The notes: generated from the letters alone by a model not told the origin. DNA of 64,000 nucleotides from Streptococcus sp. 29892 (GCF_032594935.1 NZ_CP118734.1:896001-960000), one strand, 5' to 3'; shown: positions 36,451 through 45,833, counted from the first letter of the stretch. Numbers and translations: made by a program.

Positions 36451-36548
36451 TGGTACAAAGGCGTACTAATCAATAAGCAATGTAGCTATATGAAACGACT
36501 ATAACTTAATGGAGAGTTCTAGTCTGGTTTTCATATGGCTTATTTTTA
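36451..36548 (+). promoter_or_regulatory. Dual-hairpin antiterminator/terminator leader no. 3
   Basis: P1 is TGGTAC-AAAGGC-GTACTA (36451-36468). P2 is AGC-AATGTA-GCT (36476-36487), a short stem. Both loops have A1 and G4. The terminator pairs TAGCTATATGAAA (36483-36495) with TTTTCATATGGCT (36528-36540), followed by TATTTTTA, and it uses the 3' side of P2. Read-through should need the ANTAR protein. Confidence 0.8.
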
Positions 36549-36576
36549 TGGAAAAGTTACATAGAAAGGAGAAGAA

Positions 36577-37713
36577 ATGTACAAGATTTTCTATAAAACA
36601 GAATTGTGCATAGGTGAGGGTGCTCTAGAACAGCTAAGAAGTTATAAGAATGAGCACATCTTGGTTGTTGCAGATCCCTTCCTAAAACAAACTGGTCAGT
36701 TGGACAGTGTATTAAGTTATCTGGATTCAAGCAATCAGTGTCATGTTTTTGATGATATTGTACCAGACCCACCGATTGAAACCATAATTGCTGGTATTCA
36801 GTCTGTGGGTGGTCAACAAATCAGTATCATCCTTGCGATTGGCGGTGGTTCAGCTCTTGATGCAGCCAAGGCAATTTACTACTTTGGTAAAAAAATGGCT
36901 GTGTTTACAGATGTGACTTTAATTGCTATCCCAACAACCAGCGGTACTGGTTCGGAAGTGACGGAATTTGCCGTCATTACTGACAGGCAAAAAGAAATCA
37001 AGTATCCTTTGGTTTCAAGAGAAATACTACCCGATGTAGCCATTTTAGATTCCTGTTTAGTATCATCTCTACCAGGAAACATTACAGCAGATACGGGGAT
37101 GGATGTCCTGACCCACGCTATTGAAGCCTATGTTTCGACCAAGGCAACAGATTTTTCAGATGCTCTAGCAGAAAAAGCCATTAAATTAGTTTTCGAATAC
37201 CTACCTAAAGCCTACAAAAATGGAAACGATTCAGTGGCTCGTGAAAAAATGCATGTTGCGTCAACTCTGGCAGGCATGGCCTTCAATACCGCATCCTTGG
37301 GGATCAACCATGGCTTAGCCCATGCTACAGGAGCAAAATTCCATATCCCTCATGGACGAGTAAACAGTATTCTAATGCCATACGTCATCCAGTATAATGC
37401 CAATATCAGTGCTCGTGGACTAGGTGACGGTGATAGAGCAACAGCTATCCGATACCAAGAGATTGCTAAACTAATTGGTTGCAGTGCTACTAGTCCTGTT
37501 TTGGGTGTTCGACAGCTGATTGACGCTGTGAAAAAATTGCAACGAAAACTGGATTTGCCGATGACCTTACGGGAGTATGGTGTTTCTGTTAGTGATTTTA
37601 ATCAGTACAAGGAAGAAATTGCAGCAGCAGCGGTAGTAGATAAGTGTACTGCTACAAATCCACGACAACCGAGCACGGAAGAAGCTTTGGTAGTTTTGGA
37701 AAATGCTTTCTAG
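36577..37713 (+). CDS. Iron-containing alcohol dehydrogenase (EutG/PduQ type)
   Basis: A 378-residue group III alcohol dehydrogenase with GGGSALDAAKAI for NAD binding and the metal-binding stretch HGLAHATGAKFHIPHGRVN. It reduces acetaldehyde or propionaldehyde to the alcohol and regenerates NAD inside the compartment. It is the only such gene in the window, so it probably serves both substrates; eutG or pduQ would both fit. AAAGGAG precedes the ATG. It has its own antiterminator leader. Confidence 0.88.
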   Translation: MYKIFYKTELCIGEGALEQLRSYKNEHILVVADPFLKQTGQLDSVLSYLDSSNQCHVFDDIVPDPPIETIIAGIQSVGGQQISIILAIGGGSALDAAKAIYYFGKKMAVFTDVTLIAIPTTSGTGSEVTEFAVITDRQKEIKYPLVSREILPDVAILDSCLVSSLPGNITADTGMDVLTHAIEAYVSTKATDFSDALAEKAIKLVFEYLPKAYKNGNDSVAREKMHVASTLAGMAFNTASLGINHGLAHATGAKFHIPHGRVNSILMPYVIQYNANISARGLGDGDRATAIRYQEIAKLIGCSATSPVLGVRQLIDAVKKLQRKLDLPMTLREYGVSVSDFNQYKEEIAAAAVVDKCTATNPRQPSTEEALVVLENAF

Positions 37714-37720
37714 AATTATG

Positions 37721-37749
37721 TTGATAATTACCCTACTTCATGTTATAAT
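37721..37749 (+). promoter_or_regulatory. Promoter of the shell gene and ANTAR regulator
   Basis: TTGATA (37721-37726), a 17-base spacer and TATAAT (37744-37749), preceded by TGT as an extended -10. No terminator hairpin lies between it and the regulator gene, so the regulator should be made without antitermination. Confidence 0.75.
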
Positions 37750-37790
37750 ATACTAACTAGGGTGTTATCCAAACTTCTATTTGAGGGAAG

Positions 37791-38144
37791 GTGGACAAAC
37801 TGGAAGAAAAACAGAGAATGATACAAGAGTATGTACCAGGGAAACAGATAACCCTGGCCCATCTCATTGCAAATCCTGATGAAGTTATTTATGAAAAACT
37901 TGGTTTGCTGGTCGATAAAAAAGGAGCTATTGGCATACTGACGATTACTCCTAGTGAAGCTTCCATCATTGCGGTAGATCTTGCGACCAAGGCGGCAGAT
38001 GTTCAGATCGGCTTTGTTGATCGATTTAGTGGCTCTGTTGTCATGACAGGAGATGTTTCATCTGTTGAGGCTGCTCTAGTAGCTGTGTTACAAGGCTTGG
38101 AGGAAATTCTTCATTTTTCAAGTACAGTTGTAACGCGGACATAA
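37791..38144 (+). CDS. eutS: BMC-domain shell protein, EutS/PduU type
   Basis: About 117 residues of the circularly permuted BMC-H class: IIQEF-like [20 protein letters not shown] at the N-terminus, then [17 protein letters not shown] and [18 protein letters not shown]. It forms hexamers in the compartment shell. It starts at GTG close behind GAGGGAAGG; an internal ATG at 37818 would remove only nine residues. It sits with the regulator, apart from the other shell genes. Confidence 0.88.
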   Translation: MDKLEEKQRMIQEYVPGKQITLAHLIANPDEVIYEKLGLLVDKKGAIGILTITPSEASIIAVDLATKAADVQIGFVDRFSGSVVMTGDVSSVEAALVAVLQGLEEILHFSSTVVTRT

Positions 38145-38163
38145 GCTTTCAGAAGAGGTAGGT

Positions 38164-38739
38164 ATGAAAGGTAGAATACTAATAGCAGACAAGGATCCAA
38201 TGGTTAGACGTGAAGTTAGAGAACTATTGGAAAAGGCTGATTTCGAAGTTGTGGCAGAGGCTAGTGATGGCTTTGAAGCAATAGAATTAAGTCAAAAATA
38301 CCGTTCGGATTTAGTTGTGATGTCTATCCAGCTACCTCTATTAGACGGTTTGACAGCCTGTAAAAAAATATTGGATGACAATCTGGCCTATAGTGTTCTC
38401 TTGTTAACTACCCAAAGTGATGAACAGTATATCGAGAAAGCCAAAAGATATGGTGTTAGTGGTTACTTAGTAAAACCTCTTGATGCTAAATCATTGATTC
38501 CTATGGTGGAAGTATGTATAGCAAGAGGTAGACAATTTCAGCACTTGACCAGTGAAATGGCTAAATTGACGAAGAAAATCAATGACCGTATCATCATTGA
38601 AAAAGCAAAAGGCTTATTGATGTCCCGTGATCATCTATCAGAATCAGCAGCCTTTAAGCATATTCGAACCATCAGTATGCAAAAGCGAGTTCCCATGGTG
38701 GAAATTGCTAAATTGTTGGTTATGCATGATGAGTTTTAA
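38164..38739 (+). CDS. eutV: ANTAR-domain response-regulator-like antiterminator (EutV-like)
   Basis: A 191-residue protein. Residues 1-120 form a receiver domain: ILIADKDPMVRREV with acidic D9 and D11, and K in GYLVKPLD. Residue 54, the phosphoacceptor Asp in active receivers, is Ser (LVVMSIQLPLLDG). Residues about 130-190 are an ANTAR RNA-binding domain (IIEKAKGLLMSRDHLSESAA.., ending IAKLLVMHDEF). It should bind the dual-hairpin leaders and block their terminators. No EutW-type histidine kinase gene is present in the window, which fits loss of phosphorylation control. Confidence 0.88.
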   Translation: MKGRILIADKDPMVRREVRELLEKADFEVVAEASDGFEAIELSQKYRSDLVVMSIQLPLLDGLTACKKILDDNLAYSVLLLTTQSDEQYIEKAKRYGVSGYLVKPLDAKSLIPMVEVCIARGRQFQHLTSEMAKLTKKINDRIIIEKAKGLLMSRDHLSESAAFKHIRTISMQKRVPMVEIAKLLVMHDEF

Positions 38740-38812
38740 TAATAGATATACAATACAGTGAACCAAGTCCTGTGATAGTAAGCAGTATTACAGGATGCTA
38801 ATCGAATAGAAG

Positions 38813-38902
38813 AGGCTGACAATGATGTAAGCCTAAAAGCAATGACGCTTGAAGAGTGGTAATAGACGAGTTCTATTAGCATTTCTTTAAGTGTCTTTTT
38901 TT
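38813..38902 (+). promoter_or_regulatory. Dual-hairpin antiterminator/terminator leader no. 4 (before eutA)
   Basis: P1 is AGGCTGAC-AATGAT-GTAAGCCT (38813-38834, one stem mismatch). P2 is AAGC-AATGAC-GCTT (38837-38850). Both loops have A1 and G4. The terminator pairs GACGCTTGAAGA (38844-38855) with TCTTTAAGTGTC (38884-38895), twelve pairs with two wobbles, then seven T, and it takes the 3' side of P2. No strong promoter is visible just upstream, so it may act on transcripts from the regulator gene. Another hairpin (CCTGTGATA/TATTACAGG) lies at about 38769-38794. Confidence 0.85.
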
Positions 38903-38914
38903 GGAGGTAAGGTG

Positions 38915-40348
38915 ATGTCCGATAAGATTTTAAGTGTTGGCATTGATATTGGTACTGCTACGACCCAACTGGTGTTATCTGAATTGACTGTGGAGAATAT
39001 TGCCTCCGTTTTCACTATTCCACGTGTCTATATAACAGATAAGAAGGTTCTATATAGGAGTGAAATTATCTTTACTCCCATCTTTGAAAATCTTTTGATA
39101 GATGTTGAGTCTATAAAAGAATTTGTCCGCTTGGAATACCAAAAAGCAGGTATTTCTAAAGATATGATTCAGATGGGGGCTGTCATCATAACGGGTGAAA
39201 CAGCTAGAAAGGATAATGCTAGTCAAGTCTTAGAGGCTTTGAGTGGCTATGCTGGTGATTTTGTTGTTGCTACTGCTGGTCCAGACTTAGAGAGTATTAT
39301 CTCTGGAAAGGGAGCTGGTAGCTATCAGTACTCTCAGGAACATCACACTTCTGTAGCAAATATTGATATTGGTGGTGGAACATCCAATATCTCTGTTTAC
39401 CGAGAGGGTGATTTGATTGATACAGCGTGCTTTGATATTGGTGGCAGGCTTGTAAAAATTGAACCTAATAGTCACAAAATTACCTATATTGCTCCAAAAC
39501 TTCAAGAAATTATTAGCCAAGAAAAATTACAATTGGCAGTAGGGGCTCAACTTAATGGTCCAGATTTAGAACGCTTAATAGGTATTTTAGTATCTGTACT
39601 GGAGCAAAGTTTGGGTCTAGATACAAATAGTCCATACTATGAGTTACTTCAGACTAATCATGGTTTGAAACTAGATTATCCTGTCAAGTGTGTTTCGTTC
39701 TCAGGGGGAGTAGCTGATGCTATTTTCCAAGCAGATCCTTCTGTTAGTGATTTTCACTATGGTGATATAGGGATACTACTTGGAAAAGCGCTAGCACAAT
39801 CGAAAATATTTTCAGACAAGAAGGTAATTGAGTCAGTTGAAACCATTCGGGCTACAGTAGTTGGTGCTGGTAGTCATACGACAGAGGTAAGTGGGAGCAC
39901 GATTACCTACATTTCGAAAATTTTGCCAATCAAGAATATCCCAGTTTTAAAATTATCTAGTCAAGATGAGATGGGTTCTAAGCAAATGCTGGCAGAAGCT
40001 ATTAAGGAAAAAAGCCGTTGGTTCATGCTTGAAAATGAAGTGCAGGAATTAGCGCTGGCCTTAGATGGTATAAAGAGTCCAAGTTTTGTCAGGGTACAAG
40101 AATATGCTCAGGCTATTCTGGAAGGGATGAAAGATAGTATTGACCGAGGAATTCCTTTGTTGGTTGTTGTCAAGGAAGACATGGCAAAGGTACTTGGTCA
40201 AAGCTTGTTTGCATTGTTGCCTAAAGATTATCCCTTTGTTTGTATCGATTCAGTTGATGTGCAAAATGGAGATTACATTGATATTGGCAATCCGCTAATC
40301 GAAGGGTCAGTTTTACCAGTCGTTGTAAAAACCCTCGTATTTAGTTAA
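38915..40348 (+). CDS. eutA: Ethanolamine ammonia-lyase reactivating factor
   Basis: About 477 residues with an actin/Hsp70-like ATPase fold: [17 protein letters not shown] at the N-terminus and [16 protein letters not shown] in the middle. EutA exchanges damaged cobalamin in EutBC at the cost of ATP. I chose ATG 38915, seven bases after GGAGG; the in-frame GTG at 38891 lies inside the leader terminator. Confidence 0.92.
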   Translation: MSDKILSVGIDIGTATTQLVLSELTVENIASVFTIPRVYITDKKVLYRSEIIFTPIFENLLIDVESIKEFVRLEYQKAGISKDMIQMGAVIITGETARKDNASQVLEALSGYAGDFVVATAGPDLESIISGKGAGSYQYSQEHHTSVANIDIGGGTSNISVYREGDLIDTACFDIGGRLVKIEPNSHKITYIAPKLQEIISQEKLQLAVGAQLNGPDLERLIGILVSVLEQSLGLDTNSPYYELLQTNHGLKLDYPVKCVSFSGGVADAIFQADPSVSDFHYGDIGILLGKALAQSKIFSDKKVIESVETIRATVVGAGSHTTEVSGSTITYISKILPIKNIPVLKLSSQDEMGSKQMLAEAIKEKSRWFMLENEVQELALALDGIKSPSFVRVQEYAQAILEGMKDSIDRGIPLLVVVKEDMAKVLGQSLFALLPKDYPFVCIDSVDVQNGDYIDIGNPLIEGSVLPVVVKTLVFS

Positions 40349-40378
40349 GTAGTCAATATCAAAAGGAGGATAAATTTA

Positions 40379-41752
40379 ATGATATTAAAAACGAAGTTAT
40401 TTGGTCGAGTCTATGAATTTCATTCTGTTAAAGAAGTCTTGGCCAAGGCTAATGAATTCAAATCAGGAGATCATTTGGCTGGCGTTGCTGCAGAGTCTGC
40501 AGAAGAACGTGTAGCAGCTAAGGTTGTCTTGGCTCAGCTCAAACTTTCTGATTTGTTTAATAACCCAGTTGTCCCTTATGAAGAGGATGAAGTAACGCGC
40601 ATTATCATTGACGATGTTAATCTTCGAACCTATGAAAAAATCAAAAACTGGACGGTTGAAGAACTGCGTGAGTGGATTCTTGATAATAAAACAACAAATA
40701 TTGATATTCAATGGTTGTCACGTGGTTTAACTTCAGAAATGGTTGCAGCTGTTGCTAAGCTCATGACAAACTTAGACTTGATTGTAGCAGCGCAAAAGAT
40801 TGTCATTACTAAGACTGCAAATACTACCATTGGTGTTCCAGGTACCTTCTCATCTCGCTTGCAGCCTAACCACACGACGGATGATCCTGATGGAATCATG
40901 GCTTCAACAATGGAAGGCTTTGCTTATGGCTGTGGAGATGCCTTGCTTGGTTTGAACCCAGTTGATGATTCGGTAGAAAGTACCAAACGGATTTTGCATA
41001 AATTCAATGATTTTATTGAAGAGTATAAAATCCCAACTCAGCATTGTGTGCTGGCCCATGTTACAACACAGATTGAAGCCATGAATCAGGGGGCTCCAAC
41101 TGGATTGGTCTTCCAGTCAATTGCAGGTTCTGAGAAAGGAAATACAGCCTTTGGTTTTGATGCTAAAATCATTCAAGAAGCTCGTGACACAGCCTTGAAA
41201 GTAGGTACAGCAGCAGGTCCAAACGTTATGTACTTTGAAACAGGTCAGGGATCAGAATTGTCCTCAGATGCCCATCATGGAGCTGACCAAGTAACTATGG
41301 AAGCACGTTGTTATGGTTTTGCCAAACGTTTTGATCCATTCCTTGTTAATACTGTAGTTGGTTTCATTGGTCCAGAGTACCTCTACGATTCCAAACAAGT
41401 TATTCGTGCGGGTTTGGAAGACCACTTCATGGGTAAATTGACAGGTATTTCAATGGGATGTGATATCTGTTACACCAACCATATGAAAGCTGATCAAAAT
41501 GATGCTGAAAACCTACTTGTTCTCCTTGGTGCTGCAGGTGTCAACTATATTATGGCTATTCCACATGGTGATGATATCATGTTGAACTACCAAACAACTG
41601 GTTATCATGAAACCGCTACCATGCGTGACTTGTTAGGCAAGCGTCCAATCAAGGAATTTGAAATTTGGATGGAAAATATGGGCTTGATGAAAGATGGTCA
41701 TCTGACTGAAATTGGTGGTGACGGATCAGTCTTTATGAAGTCAAAAATATAG
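40379..41752 (+). CDS. eutB: Ethanolamine ammonia-lyase, large subunit
   Basis: A 457-residue TIM-barrel subunit. It begins MILKTKLFGRVYEFHSVKEV and has NTTIGVPGTFSSRLQPNHTT and GCDICYTNHMKADQND, typical of EutB. With EutC and adenosylcobalamin it splits ethanolamine into acetaldehyde and ammonia. AAAGGAGG precedes the ATG. Confidence 0.95.
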   Translation: MILKTKLFGRVYEFHSVKEVLAKANEFKSGDHLAGVAAESAEERVAAKVVLAQLKLSDLFNNPVVPYEEDEVTRIIIDDVNLRTYEKIKNWTVEELREWILDNKTTNIDIQWLSRGLTSEMVAAVAKLMTNLDLIVAAQKIVITKTANTTIGVPGTFSSRLQPNHTTDDPDGIMASTMEGFAYGCGDALLGLNPVDDSVESTKRILHKFNDFIEEYKIPTQHCVLAHVTTQIEAMNQGAPTGLVFQSIAGSEKGNTAFGFDAKIIQEARDTALKVGTAAGPNVMYFETGQGSELSSDAHHGADQVTMEARCYGFAKRFDPFLVNTVVGFIGPEYLYDSKQVIRAGLEDHFMGKLTGISMGCDICYTNHMKADQNDAENLLVLLGAAGVNYIMAIPHGDDIMLNYQTTGYHETATMRDLLGKRPIKEFEIWMENMGLMKDGHLTEIGGDGSVFMKSKI

Positions 41753-41764
41753 GAGGAAGTTACT

Positions 41765-42658
41765 GTGAATGAACTAGAATTAAAAGAAATGATTCGTTCC
41801 ATTTTGAATGAAATAACTGAAACGCCAGTTGTACCAGAAAAAATGGACACGCCTTCCTCTTCACATCAACCGAAGCAAGAAGATAGCCAAATTGAAGATG
41901 GAATCATTCCTGATATTACCGAGGTGGATATTCAGAAACAATTCCTTATTCCAAACGCGATCAATGAAGAGGCTTATCGCAAGATTAAACAATTCACTCC
42001 AGCTCGTTTAGGTTTGTGGAGAGCAGGAAATCGCTATAAAACACAAACAATTCTGCGCTTTAGAGCAGACCATGCTGCAGCTCAAGACGCAGTATTCTCC
42101 TATGTCGCAGAAGATTTTGTCAAAGAGATGGGCTTTATTCCTGTCCATACCAAGGCTTCTTCTAAGGACGAATACCTAACGCGACCTGATTTGGGAAGAA
42201 TTTTCCCAGAAGATCAGCAGGAAATTATCAAAAACAGCTGTAAGAAGAATGCCAAAGTTCAAATTGTTGTAGGTGATGGATTGAGCTCGTCAGCCATTGA
42301 AGCAAACGTAAGAGATTTCCTTCCAGCTTTGAAGCAAGGTTTGAAAATGTTTGGTCTAGAATTTGATGAAGTACTCTTTATCAAACACTCTCGTGTTGGA
42401 GCTATGGATCACATTGCAGAATTAACAGGTGCAGAAGTTGTTTGTATCTTGATTGGCGAACGTCCAGGATTGGTAACAGCAGAATCTATGAGTGCATACT
42501 TGGCCTATAGACCAACGATGGGGATGCCCGAATCACGTCGGACTGTTGTATCCAATATTCACAAAGGTGGAACTCCTGCGGTAGAGGCAGGGGCATATGT
42601 TGCGGAAATCATTAAAAAGATTTTGGACAATAAAAAATCAGGTGTTGATTTGAAATAA
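41765..42658 (+). CDS. eutC: Ethanolamine ammonia-lyase, small subunit
   Basis: A 297-residue subunit. It has an N-terminal amphipathic helix ([15 protein letters not shown]) typical of compartment-targeting peptides, then a polar linker and a cobalamin-binding core with [33 protein letters not shown] and [17 protein letters not shown]. It starts at GTG behind AGGAGGAAG. Confidence 0.94.
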   Translation: MNELELKEMIRSILNEITETPVVPEKMDTPSSSHQPKQEDSQIEDGIIPDITEVDIQKQFLIPNAINEEAYRKIKQFTPARLGLWRAGNRYKTQTILRFRADHAAAQDAVFSYVAEDFVKEMGFIPVHTKASSKDEYLTRPDLGRIFPEDQQEIIKNSCKKNAKVQIVVGDGLSSSAIEANVRDFLPALKQGLKMFGLEFDEVLFIKHSRVGAMDHIAELTGAEVVCILIGERPGLVTAESMSAYLAYRPTMGMPESRRTVVSNIHKGGTPAVEAGAYVAEIIKKILDNKKSGVDLK

Positions 42659-42673
42659 AAAGGAGGTCCTATT

Positions 42674-43327
42674 GTGATAAACGAACGTTTGGGAGCATCT
42701 GTTCTTAGTGCTCTACTTATTTCCAATGTTGATGCCAGTCTGGCTGCTTCTTTGGAGTTAAAACCTCATCATCGAAGTTTGGGAATTATTACTTCAGATT
42801 GTGATGACGTAACCTATGTTGCACTGGATGAAGCAACCAAGTCTGCAGATGTTGAAGTGGTTTACGCTAGAAGTATGTACGCGGGTGCTGGGAATGCATC
42901 AACTAAATTGGCTGGTGAAGTCATTGGTATCTTAGCAGGTCCAACTCCGGAAGAAGTTCGGAGTGGCTTGGATGTTGCCATTTATGAAATTGAAAATGGC
43001 GCAAGCTTCTATAGTGCTAATGATGACAATACTATCCCATATTTTGCTCATTGTGTTTCCCGTGCGGGTTCATATCTTTCACAAGGTGCAAATGCCGACG
43101 AGGGAACTGCTATTGCCTACTTGATTGCACCGCCAGCCGAAGCCATGGTTGGACTTGATGCAGCTTTGAAAGCTTCAGATGTGACCATTGGTGCTTTCTA
43201 CGGTCCACCAAGTGAAACAAACTTTGCTGGAGGTCTATTGGTGGGTTCTCAATCAGCTTGTAGGGCTGCCTGTGATGCCTTTGCAAGAACAGTTATCTCT
43301 ATTGCAAGCAATCCTAAGAATTATTAA
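42674..43327 (+). CDS. eutL: BMC-T shell protein EutL
   Basis: A 217-residue tandem-BMC protein with GIITSDCDDVTYVALDEATK and AYLIAPPAEAMVGLDAALKA, characteristic of EutL trimers whose central pore can open and close. It starts at GTG behind AAGGAGG. Confidence 0.92.
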   Translation: MINERLGASVLSALLISNVDASLAASLELKPHHRSLGIITSDCDDVTYVALDEATKSADVEVVYARSMYAGAGNASTKLAGEVIGILAGPTPEEVRSGLDVAIYEIENGASFYSANDDNTIPYFAHCVSRAGSYLSQGANADEGTAIAYLIAPPAEAMVGLDAALKASDVTIGAFYGPPSETNFAGGLLVGSQSACRAACDAFARTVISIASNPKNY

Positions 43328-43339
43328 AAGGGGGATTAG

Positions 43340-44002
43340 ATGGCTAAAAGAGCACTAGGACTAATTGAAGTAAGAGGGTATCTAGGTGCTGTTGTAGCTG
43401 CCGATATAGCTGTAAAAGCAGCCAATGTCTCCATTATCAATATTGAGAAAATCAAATCTGGTTTGAATACCGTACATATTACAGGAGATGTTGGCGCTGT
43501 AAAAGCAGCAGTAGCTGCTGCAGTCGCAGAACTCGAAAATAAATCTTTTTATCGTGGTAGCCATGTCATTGCTAGCATGGATGAGCAGACTGAAAAATTG
43601 ATCAGGGCTGAGAAGAAACTCAAAAAAGAAGAGCCTCTTCCAGTCGAAGAGCGAGCTATTGCCGTAGAGCAAGCTGTGCCTCTCGCACAATCGAAGGAAG
43701 AGGTTGCTATTTCTGCAAATCTTGTAGCTAGCCCTGAGCCATCAGAAAGGACAGAGCTAGTTAATGAAGAAGCTACTGAAACTACGGAAATAGCGGAAAT
43801 GCCTACAAGCATAGAAGTGGAAGCGATCGAAACACCTTTTGTTCCTAAGTTTTCACAAACAGAGCTGGAAAAATTAAAAGTTGTCAAACTCAGAAGCATT
43901 GCCTACCGTGAAAAAGATATTCAATTAAGCAAAAAAGAAATAAAATTTGCTAACAAGCGTCAGCTTGTCCAAGCCTTGATGGAACTCTCAAGAAAGGAGT
44001 AA
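43340..44002 (+). CDS. BMC-H shell protein with long tail and C-terminal SAP/Rho-N-like module (EutK-like)
   Basis: A 220-residue protein. Residues 1-90 are a BMC-H domain (ALGLIEVRGYLGAVVAADIA). Residues about 91-175 form a Glu/Ala/Thr-rich linker. The last 40-45 residues (from LEKLKVVKLRSIAYRE to ANKRQLVQALMEL) look like a helix-extension-helix of the SAP or Rho-N kind. E. coli EutK likewise has a small C-terminal domain suspected of nucleic-acid binding. The shell role is secure; the tail's role is not known. Confidence 0.8.
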   Translation: MAKRALGLIEVRGYLGAVVAADIAVKAANVSIINIEKIKSGLNTVHITGDVGAVKAAVAAAVAELENKSFYRGSHVIASMDEQTEKLIRAEKKLKKEEPLPVEERAIAVEQAVPLAQSKEEVAISANLVASPEPSERTELVNEEATETTEIAEMPTSIEVEAIETPFVPKFSQTELEKLKVVKLRSIAYREKDIQLSKKEIKFANKRQLVQALMELSRKE

Positions 44003-44008
44003 TACTGA

Positions 44009-45514
44009 ATGTACTTAGAAGATAAGGATTTAGTATCAATACAGGAAGTTCGCAACCTTGTTCGCCAAGCAAAAAATGCTCAACGTGAACTAGCGCAGAT
44101 GTCCCAAGAACAGATTGATACGATTGTCAAAGTCGTTGCAAAAGCTTGTTACGATGAGCGTGAACGACTGGCTAAGATGGCTGTTGAAGAAACTGGATTT
44201 GGTCGCTGGCAGGATAAAGTTATCAAAAATACAGTGGCTTCAAAGGTGCTTCTGGAGCATATCAAGAATATGAAGACTGTAGGTATCTTGCGCGAAGATA
44301 CAGAGAAAAAGATTATCGAAGTTGGTGTACCAGTTGGTGTGATTGCTGGTCTGATTCCTTCGACAAACCCGACCTCTACTGTCATGTATAAAGCCCTCAT
44401 CTCCTTGAAGGCTGGAAACAGTATTGTATTTTCTCCACACCCAAGCGCCTTGAAGTGTATTGTTGAAACAGTGGAAATTATTAAACGCGCTGCTAAAACA
44501 GCTGGCTGTCCAGATGGAGCCATCAGTGTTATCGAAAAAACTTCCATTGCGGCAACTAATGAGCTCATGCGCCACAAAGATACAAATCTTATTTTGGCAA
44601 CGGGTGGTACAGCTATGGTAAAAGCAGCTTATTCATCTGGAACTCCTGCGATTGGTGTAGGACCTGGTAATGGACCAGCCTTTATCGAACGGAGTGCGGA
44701 TATTCCAACAGCTGTTCGTCATATTATTGAGTCTAAAACCTTTGATAATGGTGTGATTTGTGCCTCTGAGCAATCTGTCATTGTTGAAGAGGACATGAAA
44801 GACATTGTCATCGCAGAATTTAAAAAGCAAGGTGCTTACTTCTTACCACCTGCTGATGCTAAAAAATTGGGAGAATTTATCATCCTTCCAAGCGGTGCAA
44901 TGAATCCGAAAATGGTTGGTAAGACACCTCAAATCATCGCTGAGCGGGCAGGTATCTCTGTACCGGCTGACGCAAGAGTCTTGATTGCAGAAGAGTGTAG
45001 AGTTGGAAAAGATGCACCATATTCTATGGAAAAATTGGCTCCAATTCTTGGTTTCTATACTGTTAAAACATGGGAAGAGGCTTGTGATTTAAGTATTAAA
45101 ATTCTGCATCATGAAGGGGTTGGACATACCCTATCCATCCACTCTAAGAATGATGAGATTATTCGTGAGTTCGCCCTGAAAAAACCAGTTTCCCGTCTAT
45201 TAGTCAATACACCTGCAGCTCTTGGTGGTGTTGGTGGCACAACAGGTTTGTTCCCAGCCTTTACCTTAGGCTGTGGGGCAGTCGGAGGAAGTGCCACATC
45301 TGATAACGTTAGTCCACACAATCTTTATAATATCCGTCGTGTTGCTTACGGAACATCTGAATACACAGATTTCTTAAAAGCTGAAAATCTAATGGATAGT
45401 TATAGAGGGACAACAACTGATACAAATATAAGCTCAGGTCCAACTTCAAGTACCAACGAAGATGAGCTTGTTGAATTACTTGTAAAACAAGTATTAGCTA
45501 AATTAGGTCAATAA
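44009..45514 (+). CDS. eutE: CoA-acylating aldehyde dehydrogenase (EutE/PduP)
   Basis: A 501-residue enzyme with catalytic Cys in DNGVICASEQS and ASVMYKALI-like STVMYKALISLKAGNS. It turns acetaldehyde or propionaldehyde into the acyl-CoA. The targeting helix is at the C-terminus (DELVELLVKQVLAKLGQ, behind a Ser/Thr-rich linker), not the N-terminus as in Salmonella PduP. It is the only such gene in the window, so it presumably serves both pathways. Confidence 0.92.
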   Translation: MYLEDKDLVSIQEVRNLVRQAKNAQRELAQMSQEQIDTIVKVVAKACYDERERLAKMAVEETGFGRWQDKVIKNTVASKVLLEHIKNMKTVGILREDTEKKIIEVGVPVGVIAGLIPSTNPTSTVMYKALISLKAGNSIVFSPHPSALKCIVETVEIIKRAAKTAGCPDGAISVIEKTSIAATNELMRHKDTNLILATGGTAMVKAAYSSGTPAIGVGPGNGPAFIERSADIPTAVRHIIESKTFDNGVICASEQSVIVEEDMKDIVIAEFKKQGAYFLPPADAKKLGEFIILPSGAMNPKMVGKTPQIIAERAGISVPADARVLIAEECRVGKDAPYSMEKLAPILGFYTVKTWEEACDLSIKILHHEGVGHTLSIHSKNDEIIREFALKKPVSRLLVNTPAALGGVGGTTGLFPAFTLGCGAVGGSATSDNVSPHNLYNIRRVAYGTSEYTDFLKAENLMDSYRGTTTDTNISSGPTSSTNEDELVELLVKQVLAKLGQ

Positions 45515-45539
45515 AAAATAATTTTTGGAGGTCATAACA

Positions 45540-45833
45540 ATGGCAAGTGCAAATGCATTAGGAATGGTAGAAACACGCGGCTTGGTTGGCGCAATCGAAG
45601 CAGCAGATGCAATGGTCAAAGCAGCAAACGTTACCCTTGTAGGTAAAGAACAAGTTGGTGGTGGTTTGGTGACTGTCTTGGTTCGTGGTGATGTTGGTGC
45701 GGTTAAAGCTGCGACAGATGCAGGTGCAGCAGCAGCAGAAAATGTTGGTGAATTAGTATCTGTACACGTTATCCCACGTCCACATTCAGAAGTAGAAGTA
45801 ATTTTACCTCAAGCTAAAAAAGAAGAAGAATAA
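45540..45833 (+). CDS. eutM: BMC-H shell protein EutM/PduA type, copy 1
   Basis: A 97-residue major hexameric shell protein: [37 protein letters not shown] and [10 protein letters not shown]. The ATG at 45540 follows GGAGG. It differs from copy 2 at residue 3 (Ser against Asn) and by a short QAKKEEE tail. Confidence 0.93.
   Translation: MASANALGMVETRGLVGAIEAADAMVKAANVTLVGKEQVGGGLVTVLVRGDVGAVKAATDAGAAAAENVGELVSVHVIPRPHSEVEVILPQAKKEEE

Noticed and set aside
38891..38914. Upstream GTG start for eutA
   Set aside because: It reads through the terminator arm and the ribosome binding site itself. ATG 38915 fits the family.
43549..43899. Long minus-strand frame opposite the eutK-like gene
   Set aside because: Composition mirrors the repetitive plus-strand coding sequence. 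There is no ribosome site or family likeness.
44149..44577. 142-codon minus-strand frame opposite the aldehyde dehydrogenase
   Set aside because: The plus strand encodes the conserved enzyme without a break; the antisense frame has no recognisable motif.
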